This document shows, piece by piece, positions 40,559-49,724 of a stretch of 64,000 nucleotides of DNA. Numbering within the stretch: position 1 is the stretch's first letter; every line of letters begins with the position of its first letter. The position numbers and the translations under genes were made by a program. Origin of the DNA: Ligaoa zhengdingensis (GTDB taxonomy: Bacteria; Bacillota; Clostridia; Oscillospirales; Ruminococcaceae); assembly GCF_014384885.1 (NCBI RefSeq), contig NZ_JACRST010000007.1, forward strand, positions 43,988 to 107,987, written 5' to 3'. The notes beneath the pieces are model-generated. The model saw only the letters and a list, made by a program, of their open reading frames with translations. It did not search any database and had not been told where the DNA came from.

Positions 40559-41257
40559 ATGCACATGCAAAAAATCCTGATCGTGGATGATGACAGCGCG
40601 ATTGCGGAGCTGATGTCGGACGCGCTGGAGGACGAGGGCTACGCCACACACATCTGCGGCGACGGCAAGGAGGCGCTGGATTTTCTGGTGCACGCGCCGG
40701 ATGTGGCCCTCATCCTGTTGGACGTGATGATGCCGCGCATGGACGGGCTGGAGCTCTGCCGGCACATCCGCGACACGGTGAGCTGCCCGATCCTGTTTGT
40801 CACAGCGAAAAACCGCACGCTAGACACCCTGCTGGGGCTGGAGATGGGCGGCGACGACTATATCTTCAAGCCGTTTGTGGTGGAGGAGCTGGTGGCCCGG
40901 GTGCGGGCGCACCTACGGCGGGAGCGGCGCAGCGCGGCTACGGACGCGGGCGACCGCGTGCGGTTCGAGGGGATCGAGCTGCACAAGGACAGTTTGGAGG
41001 CCTACCGCGACGGCAAGCTGGTGGCGCTTTCCCCGCGCGAATTCCGCCTGCTCTATTACTTCATCAAAAACGCGGGCAAGGTGCTCACCCGCGAGCAGAT
41101 CTTCAACGCGGTGTGGGGCGTGGATTACGGGGATATCGGCACGGTGGCGGTCAACATCAAGAACCTGCGCGCTAAAATCGACCCGCGCGGGGAATACATC
41201 AAGACGGTGTGGGGCGTGGGCTACAAGCTGGTGCGCCCCGAGGAGGCCGCGCGATGA
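40559..41257 (+). CDS. Response regulator, OmpR/PhoB family
   Basis: This 232-residue protein has a receiver domain (ILIVDDDSAIAELM; phospho-Asp in LILLDVMMPRMDG, about residue 55; Thr/Lys in LFVTAKN; the family GGDDYIFKPF) and a winged-helix DNA-binding domain (LSPREFRLLYYFIKNAGKVLTREQIFNAVWG ... VNIKNLRAKID). Its stop overlaps the kinase start by four bases. Target genes are not visible; the divergent repeat protein is an obvious candidate. Confidence 0.94.
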   Translation: MHMQKILIVDDDSAIAELMSDALEDEGYATHICGDGKEALDFLVHAPDVALILLDVMMPRMDGLELCRHIRDTVSCPILFVTAKNRTLDTLLGLEMGGDDYIFKPFVVEELVARVRAHLRRERRSAATDAGDRVRFEGIELHKDSLEAYRDGKLVALSPREFRLLYYFIKNAGKVLTREQIFNAVWGVDYGDIGTVAVNIKNLRAKIDPRGEYIKTVWGVGYKLVRPEEAAR

Positions 41258-42315
41258 GACGCAAACGGTTTCGTCCCAGCATCCGCCGCAAGCTCACCAC
41301 GACGATTTTGGGGGTGTTTCTGGCTAACTTTCTCCTTTTGGGCGGCTACTACCTGCACCTGATTTCGGCGCGGCTGCCCGAGGCGCTCAGCGAGCTGCAA
41401 ATCCGCATGGGGAACCAGATCTACCGCCGGATGCTGATTGCGGAGATTCTGCTGCTGGCTGTGGTGCTGCTGGTGGTCACCCTGGTGATCTATTGGGATG
41501 TGGTCCGGCCGGTCGAGGCGCTGGGCGGCGAGATGGACGCCTTCCGGCGCGGGGTGACGCCGCAGCCGACCGACCGCTCGGACGAGATCGGCGAGCTGCA
41601 CAACCGGTTTGTCCAGCTCGCAAGCGACCTGGAGCGGGAGCGACAGACCCAAAATCGCATCATCGCCTCGATCTCGCACGACATCAAGACGCCGCTCACC
41701 TCGGTGATGGGGTACGCGGAGCGGCTGCAAAAGAACGGCCTCTCGCCCGAGCGCACCGAGCGATATCTGCGCACCATCTATGAGAAGTCGATGGACATCC
41801 GGGAGCTGATCGAGGAGTTCGACGATTACCTGAGCTGCAACCTGCAAAGCGCGCTCAAGCTCCAGTTTCTCACCTCGGATGAGCTGTGCGCCCTGTTTGA
41901 AGCGGACTGCCGCGACGAGCTGGAGCAGGAGGGCGTGCTTCTCACGGTACGCAACGAGTGCCCGGGGGAGAAGCTCTGCGCCGACCTCTCCAAGCTGCGG
42001 CGGGTGTTTGGCAACCTGATCGTCAACAGCCTCAAGCACTTCGATAAAGCGGAGCGCCGCATCGAGCTGGTGTGCCGCAGGCAGGAGGGCGGCGGCGTGC
42101 AGCTCCGGCTGTGCGACAACGGGTCGGGCGTGCCGGGGGACGACCTGGAGCGTATCTTCGAGCCGCTCTACACCTCCGATGCGGGGCGCAGCGTGGCCGG
42201 ATTGGGGCTTGCCATCTGCCGCGAGATCATCGCGGTGCACGGCGGCCGTATCTGGGCTGAAAACCGGCCGGAGGGCGGGCTGTGCGTCTGCTTCACATTG
42301 GCCAAATTATCATGA
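41254..42315 (+). CDS. Sensor histidine kinase
   Basis: This 353-residue kinase has two membrane helices (about 17-38 and 66-90) with a very short extracytoplasmic loop, a HAMP-like linker, a dimerisation and phosphoacceptor site SISHDIKTPLTSVMGY (His about 148), an N box VNSLKHFDKAER, and G boxes DNGSGVPGDDLERIFEP and GLGLAICREII. The short external loop suggests it senses the membrane or a partner. ATG overlaps the regulator stop (ATGA). Confidence 0.93.
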   Translation: MRRKRFRPSIRRKLTTTILGVFLANFLLLGGYYLHLISARLPEALSELQIRMGNQIYRRMLIAEILLLAVVLLVVTLVIYWDVVRPVEALGGEMDAFRRGVTPQPTDRSDEIGELHNRFVQLASDLERERQTQNRIIASISHDIKTPLTSVMGYAERLQKNGLSPERTERYLRTIYEKSMDIRELIEEFDDYLSCNLQSALKLQFLTSDELCALFEADCRDELEQEGVLLTVRNECPGEKLCADLSKLRRVFGNLIVNSLKHFDKAERRIELVCRRQEGGGVQLRLCDNGSGVPGDDLERIFEPLYTSDAGRSVAGLGLAICREIIAVHGGRIWAENRPEGGLCVCFTLAKLS

Positions 42316-42318
42316 AAA

Positions 42319-42344
42319 AACGGGGGCCGTAAGGCTCCCGTTTT
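42319..42344. terminator. Bidirectional terminator
   Basis: AACGGGGGCC pairs with GGCTCCCGTT around a GTAA loop (one G-U-type mismatch); flanked by A6 and TTTT. Confidence 0.8.
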
Positions 42345-42352
42345 ATGCTTGC

Positions 42353-42697
42353 TTATTCCTGTTTTTCGTCCTCAGAAACCGCTGCCAGCGTTTCGCTGTC
42401 CTCATTGTCCTCGTCGTCCTCACTGGACGGGGACTCGAGCACTTCCAGTTCCGCCGCCTGCTGCGCGGCCGCCTCTTCGGCTTCCTTTTCGCGCTTGATG
42501 TCGCGCAGGGCGGAAATCAGAAACCAGCCGCCCGCCAGCACAAACAAGCCCGCGATCACGCCGATGAGCAATTTTTCGTTGCCCGGCACATCGCCCAGGT
42601 TTCGGAAGAGGTCGAAAGCCAAATAGAGGATAAAGATGGAAGCGACAACGCGGAACGCATTGTTCATGCCCTTGCGGGGCGGGGCGCCGTTTGCCAT
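42353..42697 (-). CDS. Small membrane protein with acidic tail
   Basis: This 114-residue protein has two membrane segments (about 14-33 and 42-62), a charged helix rich in Glu/Ala and a highly acidic tail (SSEDDEDNEDSE). It follows gpsA by 13 bases and is probably the third gene of the plsY-gpsA unit. No family recognised. Confidence 0.7.
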   Translation of the reverse strand: MANGAPPRKGMNNAFRVVASIFILYLAFDLFRNLGDVPGNEKLLIGVIAGLFVLAGGWFLISALRDIKREKEAEEAAAQQAAELEVLESPSSEDDEDNEDSETLAAVSEDEKQE

Positions 42698-42710
42698 AGG
42701 GAAAGCCTCC

Positions 42711-43724
42711 TTACTTGCTTTGCAGCCAAATGCTCTCCGACTCGTGGCGGCGAGGGCGCCCCATCAGGTCGGAGATCGCTTTTTTAGGGGATTTATCCTG
42801 GTAGAGCACCTGATAGCACTCCTCCACGATCGGCATCTCCACGCCTACCTCGCGGGAGAGTTCGTAGGCGGTCTTGGTGGCGAGGTATCCCTCCACCGTC
42901 ATGCCCACTTTCTCGAGCGCCTGCCGCGCGGTGTTGCCCTGGCCGATGAAGATGCCGGCGCGGCGGTTGCGGGAGTGCATACTGGTGCAGGTGACAATCA
43001 GGTCGCCCACGCCGGAAAGCCCGCCGAACGTTTCAAAGCTCGCGCCCATCGCCACGCCCAGGCGGGCGATTTCGGTGATGCCGCGGGTCATCAGGGCGGC
43101 CTTGCTGTTGTCGCCCAGCTTGAGGCCGTCGCACACGCCCGCAGCCAACGCGATCACATTTTTGAGCGCGCCGCCGTATTCCACGCCGGCCACGTCGTCG
43201 TTGACATAGATGCGCAGGGTGGGGTTCATCAGCAGATCCTGCACCGCCTCGGCCGCCGCGCGGTTCTGCGCCGCCGCCACCACCGTGGTGGGTACCCCGC
43301 GGGCGACCTCCTCGGCGTGCGACGGGCCGGAGATGACCACAGTTTGGCACCCGGGCAGTTCCTCGGCGATCACTTGGGAAAGCCGCTTGTAGCTTTTGGC
43401 CTCAAGACCCTTGGCCACTGTGGAAACCAGCGCGCCCTGGGACACATAGGGAGCCAGCTTGCGCGCGGTCTCGCGGATGGCAAAGGACGGCACCGCCAGG
43501 ATAATCAGGTCGCTGCCCTGCACGTCCGCAATTTCGGTGGTGAGCCCGATCTCTTTGGGAATTTTGACCTTGGGCAGAAGCTGTAAATTCTGCCCGTCCC
43601 GGATAATCGCGGTGATTTCGGCGGGGAACGCGCTCCACATGGTAACCCGATGTCCCATCTTGTTGCACATCACCGAAAGGGCGATACCAAATCCGCCCGC
43701 GCCCAACACACCAATTTTCGCCAA
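42711..43724 (-). CDS. gpsA: Glycerol-3-phosphate dehydrogenase [NAD(P)+]
   Basis: This 337-residue enzyme makes sn-glycerol 3-phosphate from dihydroxyacetone phosphate for phospholipid synthesis. It has the N-terminal nucleotide fold GVLGAGGFGIALS, the family stretches AVPSFAIRE and ISGPSHAEEVARGVPT, the catalytic Lys in ALKNVIALAAGVCDGL and GLSGVGDLIVTC. It starts 12 bases after plsY, which uses its product. Confidence 0.96.
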   Translation of the reverse strand: MAKIGVLGAGGFGIALSVMCNKMGHRVTMWSAFPAEITAIIRDGQNLQLLPKVKIPKEIGLTTEIADVQGSDLIILAVPSFAIRETARKLAPYVSQGALVSTVAKGLEAKSYKRLSQVIAEELPGCQTVVISGPSHAEEVARGVPTTVVAAAQNRAAAEAVQDLLMNPTLRIYVNDDVAGVEYGGALKNVIALAAGVCDGLKLGDNSKAALMTRGITEIARLGVAMGASFETFGGLSGVGDLIVTCTSMHSRNRRAGIFIGQGNTARQALEKVGMTVEGYLATKTAYELSREVGVEMPIVEECYQVLYQDKSPKKAISDLMGRPRRHESESIWLQSK

Positions 43725-43736
43725 GAAAATCCCCTC

Positions 43737-44396
43737 CTACTTTTTGTCGTTTTTGGGTTTTCCAAATTTATATTCTGTCCCGTTGATCAGCCGTTTGATG
43801 TTGACGCGGTGCATGTAGATCACCAGCAGCGCAATCACGATGGAGCAGATCATGTCGGGGAGGGAAAAATCCCCCATCAGCTTATGTACCATAACGTAGG
43901 TCGCCGGGTAGAGCACCGCGCCGCAGATCGACGCGAGCGAGACGATTTTGCAGCAGAGCAGGATGAGCAGCCCGACGCCCAACACGATCAGGAACACCCG
44001 CCAGTCGATCACCAGCATCATGCCCAGCGCGGTGAGCACCCCCTTGCCGCCCTTGAACCGGAAATAGATGGGGAACAGGTGCCCCAGGATGGTGAAGATG
44101 CCGGCCAGATAGCCGATGTCGAAGGGGAGCTGCCCAAACAGATGGGCAAACACCACGCGGCTCACCGCCACGGTGATGATGCTTTTGCTGAAGTCGCCCA
44201 CCGTGACTGCGGCGGCCGCCTTTTTGCCGAACGTGCGCAGCATGTTGGTCATACCCGCATTGCCGCTGCCGAAGTTGCGCACATCCTTGTGGTAAAACAG
44301 GTTTGAGATGATGACCGACCAGTTGATGCTGCCCACCAGATAGGAACAGAGCGCCACCAGCACCGCCGCGAGGATGATTGTCGTCTGATTGGACAT
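43737..44396 (-). CDS. plsY: Acyl-phosphate:glycerol-3-phosphate acyltransferase
   Basis: This 219-residue integral membrane enzyme performs the first acylation of glycerol 3-phosphate with acyl phosphate. Conserved pieces: YLVGSINWSVIIS, the motif GSGNAGMTNMLRTFGKK, GHLFPIYFRFKGGKGVLTALG and VNIKRLINGTE. It is the first gene of the plsY-gpsA unit and has a promoter at 44467-44495. Confidence 0.96.
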   Translation of the reverse strand: MSNQTTIILAAVLVALCSYLVGSINWSVIISNLFYHKDVRNFGSGNAGMTNMLRTFGKKAAAAVTVGDFSKSIITVAVSRVVFAHLFGQLPFDIGYLAGIFTILGHLFPIYFRFKGGKGVLTALGMMLVIDWRVFLIVLGVGLLILLCCKIVSLASICGAVLYPATYVMVHKLMGDFSLPDMICSIVIALLVIYMHRVNIKRLINGTEYKFGKPKNDKK

Positions 44397-44466
44397 AGCT
44401 TACCCCTCCGAGCCTGGGACACCCCGCCGGTATGCCCCAGAAAATATACAAAAACATTCTAATATC

Positions 44467-44495
44467 ATCATACCCTGAAGCGGGCGTGAATGCAA
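44467..44495 (-). promoter_or_regulatory. Promoter of the plsY-gpsA unit
   Basis: On the minus strand TTGCAT (44490-44495), 17 bases, TATGAT (44467-44472). Confidence 0.7.
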
Positions 44496-44584
44496 GAGAA
44501 AATGGAAAAAACCGGCGGTACAACTTTATGGATAGGAACGCCGCATAATAAAGGGAACAGGCGCCAACGGTCCGGTATTGGCCA

Positions 44585-45904
44585 TTAGTCGCCGCGCTGG
44601 CGCACCACCATGCGCACCGGGGTGCCGGTGAGGCCGAAGGTCTCGCGGATCTGGTTTTCCAAATACCGCTGATAGGAGAAGTGGAACAGCTCGGCCTTGT
44701 TGACAAAGCAGACGAATGTCGGCGGGCGGGTGGACGCCTGGGTCATGTAGTAGATTTTGAGGCGCTTGCCCTTGTCCGTGGGCGGCTGCACCCGCGCGGT
44801 GGCGTAGGCAAGCACGTCGTTGAGTTTGCCGGTGGAGATGCGCATGGCGTTCTGCTCGTTCACCACGCGGATCATCTCATAGAGCTTCTCCAACCGCTGG
44901 CCGGTCTTGGCCGAGAGGAACAGGAACGGCGCGTAGGACATGAAGCTGAAATCCTGCTCGAGCTTTTTTTCGTACTCGCGCATGGTCTTGCCGTCCTTCT
45001 CCACCGCGTCCCATTTGTTCACCACGATGATGCTCGCCTTGCCCTGCTCGTGGGCGTAGCCGGCGATCTTGCTGTCCTGTTCGGTGAAGCCCTCCAATGC
45101 GTCGATCATGATGACGCATACGTCGCTGCGGTCCACCGCCATATAGGAGCGCAGCACCGAATAGCGCTCGATATTTTCGTCCACACGGCTCTTGCGGCGG
45201 ATACCCGCGGTGTCGATGAACACGAACCGGCCGCGCTCGTCGTCGATCACCGTGTCGGTGGAGTCGCGGGTGGTGCCAGCGATGTCTGAAACGATCACTC
45301 GATCTTCGCCCGCAATTTTGTTGATCAGCGAGCTCTTGCCCACGTTGGGCTTGCCGATCACCGCAACCTTGATGAAATCCGGCTCGTACTCCTCCGGACG
45401 GTCGAAGTCGATGTGGCGGTAGCACTCGTCCAGCAGGTCGCCGGTTCCATGGCCGTGCACCGACGACACCGCGACCGGGTCGCCCAGGCCGAGGTTGTAA
45501 AATTCGTAGAAGTCGGCGGGCAGGCCGCCCGGGGCGTCGCACTTGTTGACGCACAGCACGATCGGCTTGCCGCTCTTTTGCAGCATCAGCGCGATGTCGT
45601 GGTCGGTTGCGGTCACGCCGGTTTTGAGGTCCACCACCATGATGATTACGTCCGCGCTGTCAATGGCGAGCTGCGCCTGCCGGCGCATCTGCGCCAGGAT
45701 GATGTCGTCGGTTTTGGGCTCGATGCCGCCGGTGTCCACCAGCATGACCGTCTTGCCCAGCCATTCGCACTCCGCGTAGATGCGGTCGCGCGTTACGCCC
45801 GGGGTGTCCTCCACGATCGAGAGCCGCTTGCCGATCAGCTTGTTAAACAGGGTGGATTTGCCCACGTTGGGCCGCCCCACCACCGCGATAATCGGTTTCG
45901 ACAT
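44585..45904 (-). CDS. der: Ribosome-assembly GTPase Der (EngA)
   Basis: This 439-residue protein has two tandem GTPase domains and a KH-like C-terminus, acting in 50S assembly. First domain: GRPNVGKSTLFNKL, DTGGIE, NKCD. Second domain: GKPNVGKSSLINKI, DTAGIRR, NKWD. AAGGAGG lies before the start, which directly follows the stop of the upstream DUF512 gene (TGAATG). Confidence 0.97.
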   Translation of the reverse strand: MSKPIIAVVGRPNVGKSTLFNKLIGKRLSIVEDTPGVTRDRIYAECEWLGKTVMLVDTGGIEPKTDDIILAQMRRQAQLAIDSADVIIMVVDLKTGVTATDHDIALMLQKSGKPIVLCVNKCDAPGGLPADFYEFYNLGLGDPVAVSSVHGHGTGDLLDECYRHIDFDRPEEYEPDFIKVAVIGKPNVGKSSLINKIAGEDRVIVSDIAGTTRDSTDTVIDDERGRFVFIDTAGIRRKSRVDENIERYSVLRSYMAVDRSDVCVIMIDALEGFTEQDSKIAGYAHEQGKASIIVVNKWDAVEKDGKTMREYEKKLEQDFSFMSYAPFLFLSAKTGQRLEKLYEMIRVVNEQNAMRISTGKLNDVLAYATARVQPPTDKGKRLKIYYMTQASTRPPTFVCFVNKAELFHFSYQRYLENQIRETFGLTGTPVRMVVRQRGD

Positions 45905-47242
45905 TCAGTTGTTACCTCCTTGTTCCGGGCCGAAAACGTCCTCGCCGAGCAGGCTGCCCAGCAGTTCCCAGCCGTCGTTGTCCACCACTGTCACCCGCAC
46001 CCCCAGCGCCTGTTCCACCTGCTCCACCGTGTAGTCGTCCAGGAATCGGTCCTGCTCGTGGCGCAGCATGGCCGAGGTGATGAGCACCTCCTCGCCCAGG
46101 TCGCGGCCGCGCAGTTGGGCGATCAGGTCGGTGGCGGTGATCAGCCCCGCCACGGTGATGGTCTCGCCGAAATACTCGTTGCGGATCACCTGCACCCGGC
46201 AGTCCAGGTTGGGGTAGCGGGGGCGCGCGGTGTCGATGATTCCCTGCAAAAACGGCCCCACGGCGGCTCCGGTCGCAACCGTCACCCGGCGCGCCTTGTC
46301 GCTCGGGCGCGCCTCCTCCAGCGCGTCCGCGAACTCCTGGCGCAGCAGTGCCAAGAGACCCACGCCGTTTTCCAGTTGGTCGAACCCGCCGTAGTACGCC
46401 TCCTGCGGGATCGGACGCCCGGCCAGCAGGAAGAACTCGTCGGACGGGTAGGCGATGCGGTCCCCATGCTGCTCGAGATACCGGTCGGAGTAGCGGTGGA
46501 TGGTGTCGATCACCGCGTTTGCCTCCTCGGGCGTATAGGGCCGCAACGGGTACAGCCCGTCGCGGAATTTGGTCACCCCCACCGGCACGCAGGCGATGCT
46601 CTCCAGCGCGGGATAGAGCGCGGCGAGATCGCGGATGCTGCGCTCCAGCTCAGGGCCATCGTTGACGCCGGGGCAGAGCACCAGTTGGGTGTTGATTTTA
46701 ATAGCATGCTCCGCCAGCCGCTTTAAATACCGCAGGGAGCTCGCGGCGGCGGGATTTTTCATCAGCTGTACCCGCAGCGCGGGGTTGGTGGTGTGCACCG
46801 ACACGTTGATGGGGCTGATGTGCATCTTGATGATGCGGTCGATGTCCTCGTCGGTCAGGTTGGTGAGGGTGATGTAATTGCCGAACAGAAAGGACATGCG
46901 GGAGTCGTCGTCCTTGACGTACAGGGTGTCGCGCATATTCGGCGGCATCTGGTCCACAAAGCAGAAGACGCACTTGTTTTTACAGGTGTGCTGGCGGTCC
47001 ATCAGGTAGGTGTCGAACTCCAACCCGAGGTCGTCATATTCCCCTTTGCGCACGGCCACATGCCGCCGCTTCCCCGCGATGTCCTCTACCTCCACGTCCA
47101 GCCGCTCCTCAGTCATATAAAAGCGGTAATCCAGTACGTCTACGATGCGGTTGCCGTTGATGGCGCACAGGGTCTCCCCGGCGGCGATGCCGGCTTTCTG
47201 TGCGGGGGAACGGCGCTGCACCTGCTTGATTTTTACCGGCAA
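45905..47242 (-). CDS. DUF512 / radical-SAM-like FeS protein with N-terminal PDZ domain
   Basis: This protein of about 445 residues has an N-terminal PDZ-like domain (VQRRSPAQKAGIAAGETLCAIN) and a radical-SAM core with Cys in KCVFCFVDQMPPNMR preceded by QHTCKN, giving C-x3-C-x2-C. A conserved HTTNPALR and LCPGVNDG follow, and a C-terminal DUF512 domain contains DLGEEVLIT and FLDDYT. The start is uncertain: TTG at 47242 is the first possible start that spares the PDZ domain and lies downstream of the rpmF terminator; its AAGGGA box is 12 bases away. The family is widespread in clostridia and often next to der, as here. The reaction is unknown. Confidence 0.85.
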   Translation of the reverse strand: MPVKIKQVQRRSPAQKAGIAAGETLCAINGNRIVDVLDYRFYMTEERLDVEVEDIAGKRRHVAVRKGEYDDLGLEFDTYLMDRQHTCKNKCVFCFVDQMPPNMRDTLYVKDDDSRMSFLFGNYITLTNLTDEDIDRIIKMHISPINVSVHTTNPALRVQLMKNPAAASSLRYLKRLAEHAIKINTQLVLCPGVNDGPELERSIRDLAALYPALESIACVPVGVTKFRDGLYPLRPYTPEEANAVIDTIHRYSDRYLEQHGDRIAYPSDEFFLLAGRPIPQEAYYGGFDQLENGVGLLALLRQEFADALEEARPSDKARRVTVATGAAVGPFLQGIIDTARPRYPNLDCRVQVIRNEYFGETITVAGLITATDLIAQLRGRDLGEEVLITSAMLRHEQDRFLDDYTVEQVEQALGVRVTVVDNDGWELLGSLLGEDVFGPEQGGNN

Positions 47243-47333
47243 CGCGTCTGCACATCCCTTCAAACCCGGTCTGTCCGCAACGCCGCCGCTTGAAAACAGC
47301 GGGGGCTCGGTTTGCCAGCAGACCCAAATTGGT

Positions 47334-47365
47334 AAAAAAATAGAGAAGGTTGCCACCTTCTCTAT
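47334..47365 (-). terminator. Terminator of rpmF
   Basis: TAGAGAAGGT pairs with ACCTTCTCTA; A7 at 47334-47340 gives a T-run on the minus strand. Confidence 0.9.
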
Positions 47366-47381
47366 CTCGTCTGAGAAGCAA

Positions 47382-47564
47382 TTAAGCCTCTTTCTTGATA
47401 ACCTCTCTGCCCTTGTAGAAACCACAGTTGGGGCAAACCCGGTGGGGCATTTTCAGCTCGCCGCACTGCGTGCATTTCGAGAAAGCGGGAGCCTCCAGCT
47501 TCCAAACATTGGAACGCCGCTTGTCTCTTCTGGTTCTGGATATTTTTCTCTTCGGTACTGCCAT
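47382..47564 (-). CDS. rpmF: Ribosomal protein L32
   Basis: This 60-residue protein starts at 47564 behind AAGGAGGT. It has the typical MAVPKRKISRTRRDKRRS start and a zinc-binding set of four Cys (CTQCG ... CPNCG). It follows the DUF177 gene by 37 bases, the usual pairing in bacteria, and ends at a strong terminator. Confidence 0.97.
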   Translation of the reverse strand: MAVPKRKISRTRRDKRRSNVWKLEAPAFSKCTQCGELKMPHRVCPNCGFYKGREVIKKEA

Positions 47565-47601
47565 GCTCAGCACCTCCTTCTTTTACTCGATGCCGTCCTT
47601 T

Positions 47602-48099
47602 TTAATTCTCCAGCAATTTACTTAATATTTCAAGGCGCGGGTCAATCCGCTTCTGGGTGCATTCACATGATTGTTCGTTCCGGTTCGCGCCGCAAACCGG
47701 GCACAGACCCTTGCAATCCTCCTTGCACAACACCTTGCTGGGCAATTCAAGAATCACGTCGGACGACGCCAGCTCATCCAAGTCCAACACAAGGTTGGGC
47801 ACCACAATGAGTTCATCATTGCTGTCGCGATTGACCTGTTTCACCAAAATGTGTTCAAAGCGATACACAACAGGGGTATCGACCGGGGCCAGGCACCTGT
47901 CGCACACAAAGTGCGCCACAGCCCGTGCGGTGTAGCTTAGGGATACCACGCCCGCGCGGTTCCGGATGACGCCATCCAGATGGACCGGCTCGGTGAAGGG
48001 GGTCGCATTTCCCAGCTGAAGCTCCGAAAGGTCGAGGTTGCAGTCGATCCTGACGCTCTCGCCTTCGATCTCAAACAGCTGTTTTAAATCAATCATCAT
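47602..48099 (-). CDS. yceD: DUF177 / YceD family protein
   Basis: This 165-residue protein has the family C-terminus CKEDCKGLCPVCGANRNEQ with four Cys, and an internal CDRC pair in AHFVCDRCLAPV. YceD/DUF177 is nearly always encoded before rpmF and is connected with 23S rRNA or large-subunit accumulation. It is read from a consensus promoter at 48130-48158. Confidence 0.93.
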   Translation of the reverse strand: MMIDLKQLFEIEGESVRIDCNLDLSELQLGNATPFTEPVHLDGVIRNRAGVVSLSYTARAVAHFVCDRCLAPVDTPVVYRFEHILVKQVNRDSNDELIVVPNLVLDLDELASSDVILELPSKVLCKEDCKGLCPVCGANRNEQSCECTQKRIDPRLEILSKLLEN

Positions 48100-48129
48100 A
48101 TGGACACCTCAAATAACGCCACGCAGAAT

Positions 48130-48158
48130 ATTATATTATTCTCAGGTGGCTTTGTCAA
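48130..48158 (-). promoter_or_regulatory. Promoter of the yceD-rpmF unit
   Basis: On the minus strand a perfect TTGACA (48153-48158), 17 bases and a perfect TATAAT (48130-48135). Confidence 0.88.
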
Positions 48159-48228
48159 TAGCTTTTCCAGCTTTTTGTCGATTCATACGGGGGGAAACCG
48201 CTTCTTTTCCGGGGTTCCGCGCCCCACC

Positions 48229-49122
48229 TCAGACCAGGCCGCGGATAAGAGCCTCGCGGTCGCCCTCGAGCAGGTCGATCACCGGGACTTCGATGAGGGT
48301 GTAGGCCCCCGGCGCCTGGCGCAGGCTGGCGCGCGCGGCGCCCACCAGAATCTGCGCGGTGAGGGCGGGGTTGTTGATCTTCATATTGAACTCAAAGAGC
48401 TGATTTTGGGTGACGCCCGAGACCCCCTTGCGCACCAGGTTGACCCCGTGACCCATGTCCAGCAGCGCGTCCACGTCGTCCACTGCGATCACATGCGTCT
48501 CGTCGTGGGCGAAGTAGGGGTCGGCCTTCACCCTGGCGGTGACCTCCTCCAGCGTGTGGCCGCCCTCCAGCTCCACATACACCATGCGGCGGTGGATCGA
48601 GGTGCCCAGCGGGATGGTCATCGAGAGGGCTTTCTTCACCCCGTCGATCGCTTTGACCGCGACGGTGTGGCCCATGCTCATACCCGGTCCGAAATTGGTA
48701 TAGGTGATGCCCTTGGGCGCGGCGGCCTGCAGCAGCGCGCGCACCACCGAGTCCGAGCCAGGGTCCCAACCGGCGGAGTGGATCGAGACCGCGCCGTGGG
48801 CCTTGGCCACCGGGTCGAGGGAGGACTTGAGCTCCCAGATGCCGGTGTGGATGTCGTAGCTGTCCACCGTGTTGATGCCGAGCTCCAGGCAGCGGCGGGC
48901 ATAATCGGGCACCGAGCGGGTGGGCGTGCACAGGATCGCCACGTCGGGCTTCTGCGGCAGCGCGGCCAGGTCGGAAGCCACCGTCACACCCGCGAGTTCA
49001 GCCGGCACGTTTGCAGGGTCGCGGCGCACCACGCCGACCAGTTCCATGTCACCCGCGGCGCGCGCCGCCTCCAGCACGCTCCGCCCGATGTTGCCGTAGC
49101 CAACAATTGCAATTTTTGTCAT
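48229..49122 (-). CDS. ddh: meso-Diaminopimelate dehydrogenase
   Basis: This 297-residue NADP-dependent enzyme makes meso-diaminopimelate in one step from tetrahydrodipicolinate, for lysine and peptidoglycan. The start at 49122 has GGGAGAGG seven bases upstream. It has the Rossmann start KIAIVGYGNIGRSVLEAA and the conserved stretches VDSYDIHTGIW, HSAGWDPGSDSVVRAL, GPGMSMGHTVAVKAIDGVK, HRRMVYVEL and GAYTLIEVPVIDLL. Single gene with its own promoter. Confidence 0.94.
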   Translation of the reverse strand: MTKIAIVGYGNIGRSVLEAARAAGDMELVGVVRRDPANVPAELAGVTVASDLAALPQKPDVAILCTPTRSVPDYARRCLELGINTVDSYDIHTGIWELKSSLDPVAKAHGAVSIHSAGWDPGSDSVVRALLQAAAPKGITYTNFGPGMSMGHTVAVKAIDGVKKALSMTIPLGTSIHRRMVYVELEGGHTLEEVTARVKADPYFAHDETHVIAVDDVDALLDMGHGVNLVRKGVSGVTQNQLFEFNMKINNPALTAQILVGAARASLRQAPGAYTLIEVPVIDLLEGDREALIRGLV

Positions 49123-49162
49123 CGTCGTTCCTCTCCCTATCATCAGCAAAAATTCTGCCTTT

Positions 49163-49192
49163 ATCATACCGGGTGAAGGGGGGGAATGTCAA
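49163..49192 (-). promoter_or_regulatory. Promoter of ddh
   Basis: On the minus strand TTGACA (49187-49192), 18 bases, TATGAT (49163-49168). Confidence 0.7.
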
Positions 49193-49426
49193 TTGTTTTT
49201 GCAGGATGAATCTCTCTTTCTTGCAAAAAAGGAAAGCGCGGGGAAAAATCCACCCGTCGGGGCGGCGAAGGCGCGGGAGATCATCAAAAATCGTTTTGGT
49301 GAGATTGAACGAAATATCGGGCGGTAAATCGGTCAAGATGCGGAAAAGCGGGCCGATTTGGACCCGGAAGCGCCGAAAACGGCCGAAAATGGGCCGGAGA
49401 AAATTCGTACAAGTGTTACAATTTCC
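49193..49426. other. Gene-free stretch between ddh and rny promoters
   Basis: Short basic reading frames occur here but have no ribosome binding site and look random. Nothing else was recognised. Confidence 0.5.
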
Positions 49427-49455
49427 TTGACAGAAGGATGCACAAGAGATAAAAT
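49427..49455 (+). promoter_or_regulatory. Promoter of rny
   Basis: TTGACA (49427-49432), 17 bases, TAAAAT (49450-49455). It leaves an untranslated leader of about 260 bases, which contains hairpin-forming GCCGCCTG...CGGACGGC at 49600-49624 followed by a T-rich stretch. Confidence 0.85.
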
Positions 49456-49724
49456 AACATTAGTGTACAAACATGTTGCATTTTTCATGCGGTTTTTGCC
49501 GCTTTTGGATAAGATTCAAACGCATTGTACTCCCCGTGCGCCCTTTTTGCGGAGGCTGCGCGCGGGGGTACCGTAACGAGAATATTGTTCACAAAAATGC
49601 CGCCTGTTTTCATACGGACGGCACATATTTTTGCCCAAAATCAAAAATACCTGTGCCGCTCCCGACACTACCAAATCACAATTTTGAATTTTGAGAAATT
49701 GCAAAAAGGAGGTTTCAGGAGCCA

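Noticed and set aside
47243..47425. Upstream extension of the DUF512 gene
   Set aside because: It would run through the rpmF terminator and add 60 residues with no resemblance to the family; the PDZ domain starts just after 47242.
49011..49430. Basic reading frame between ddh and rny
   Set aside because: No ribosome binding site, overlap with ddh, and skewed basic composition typical of a spurious frame.
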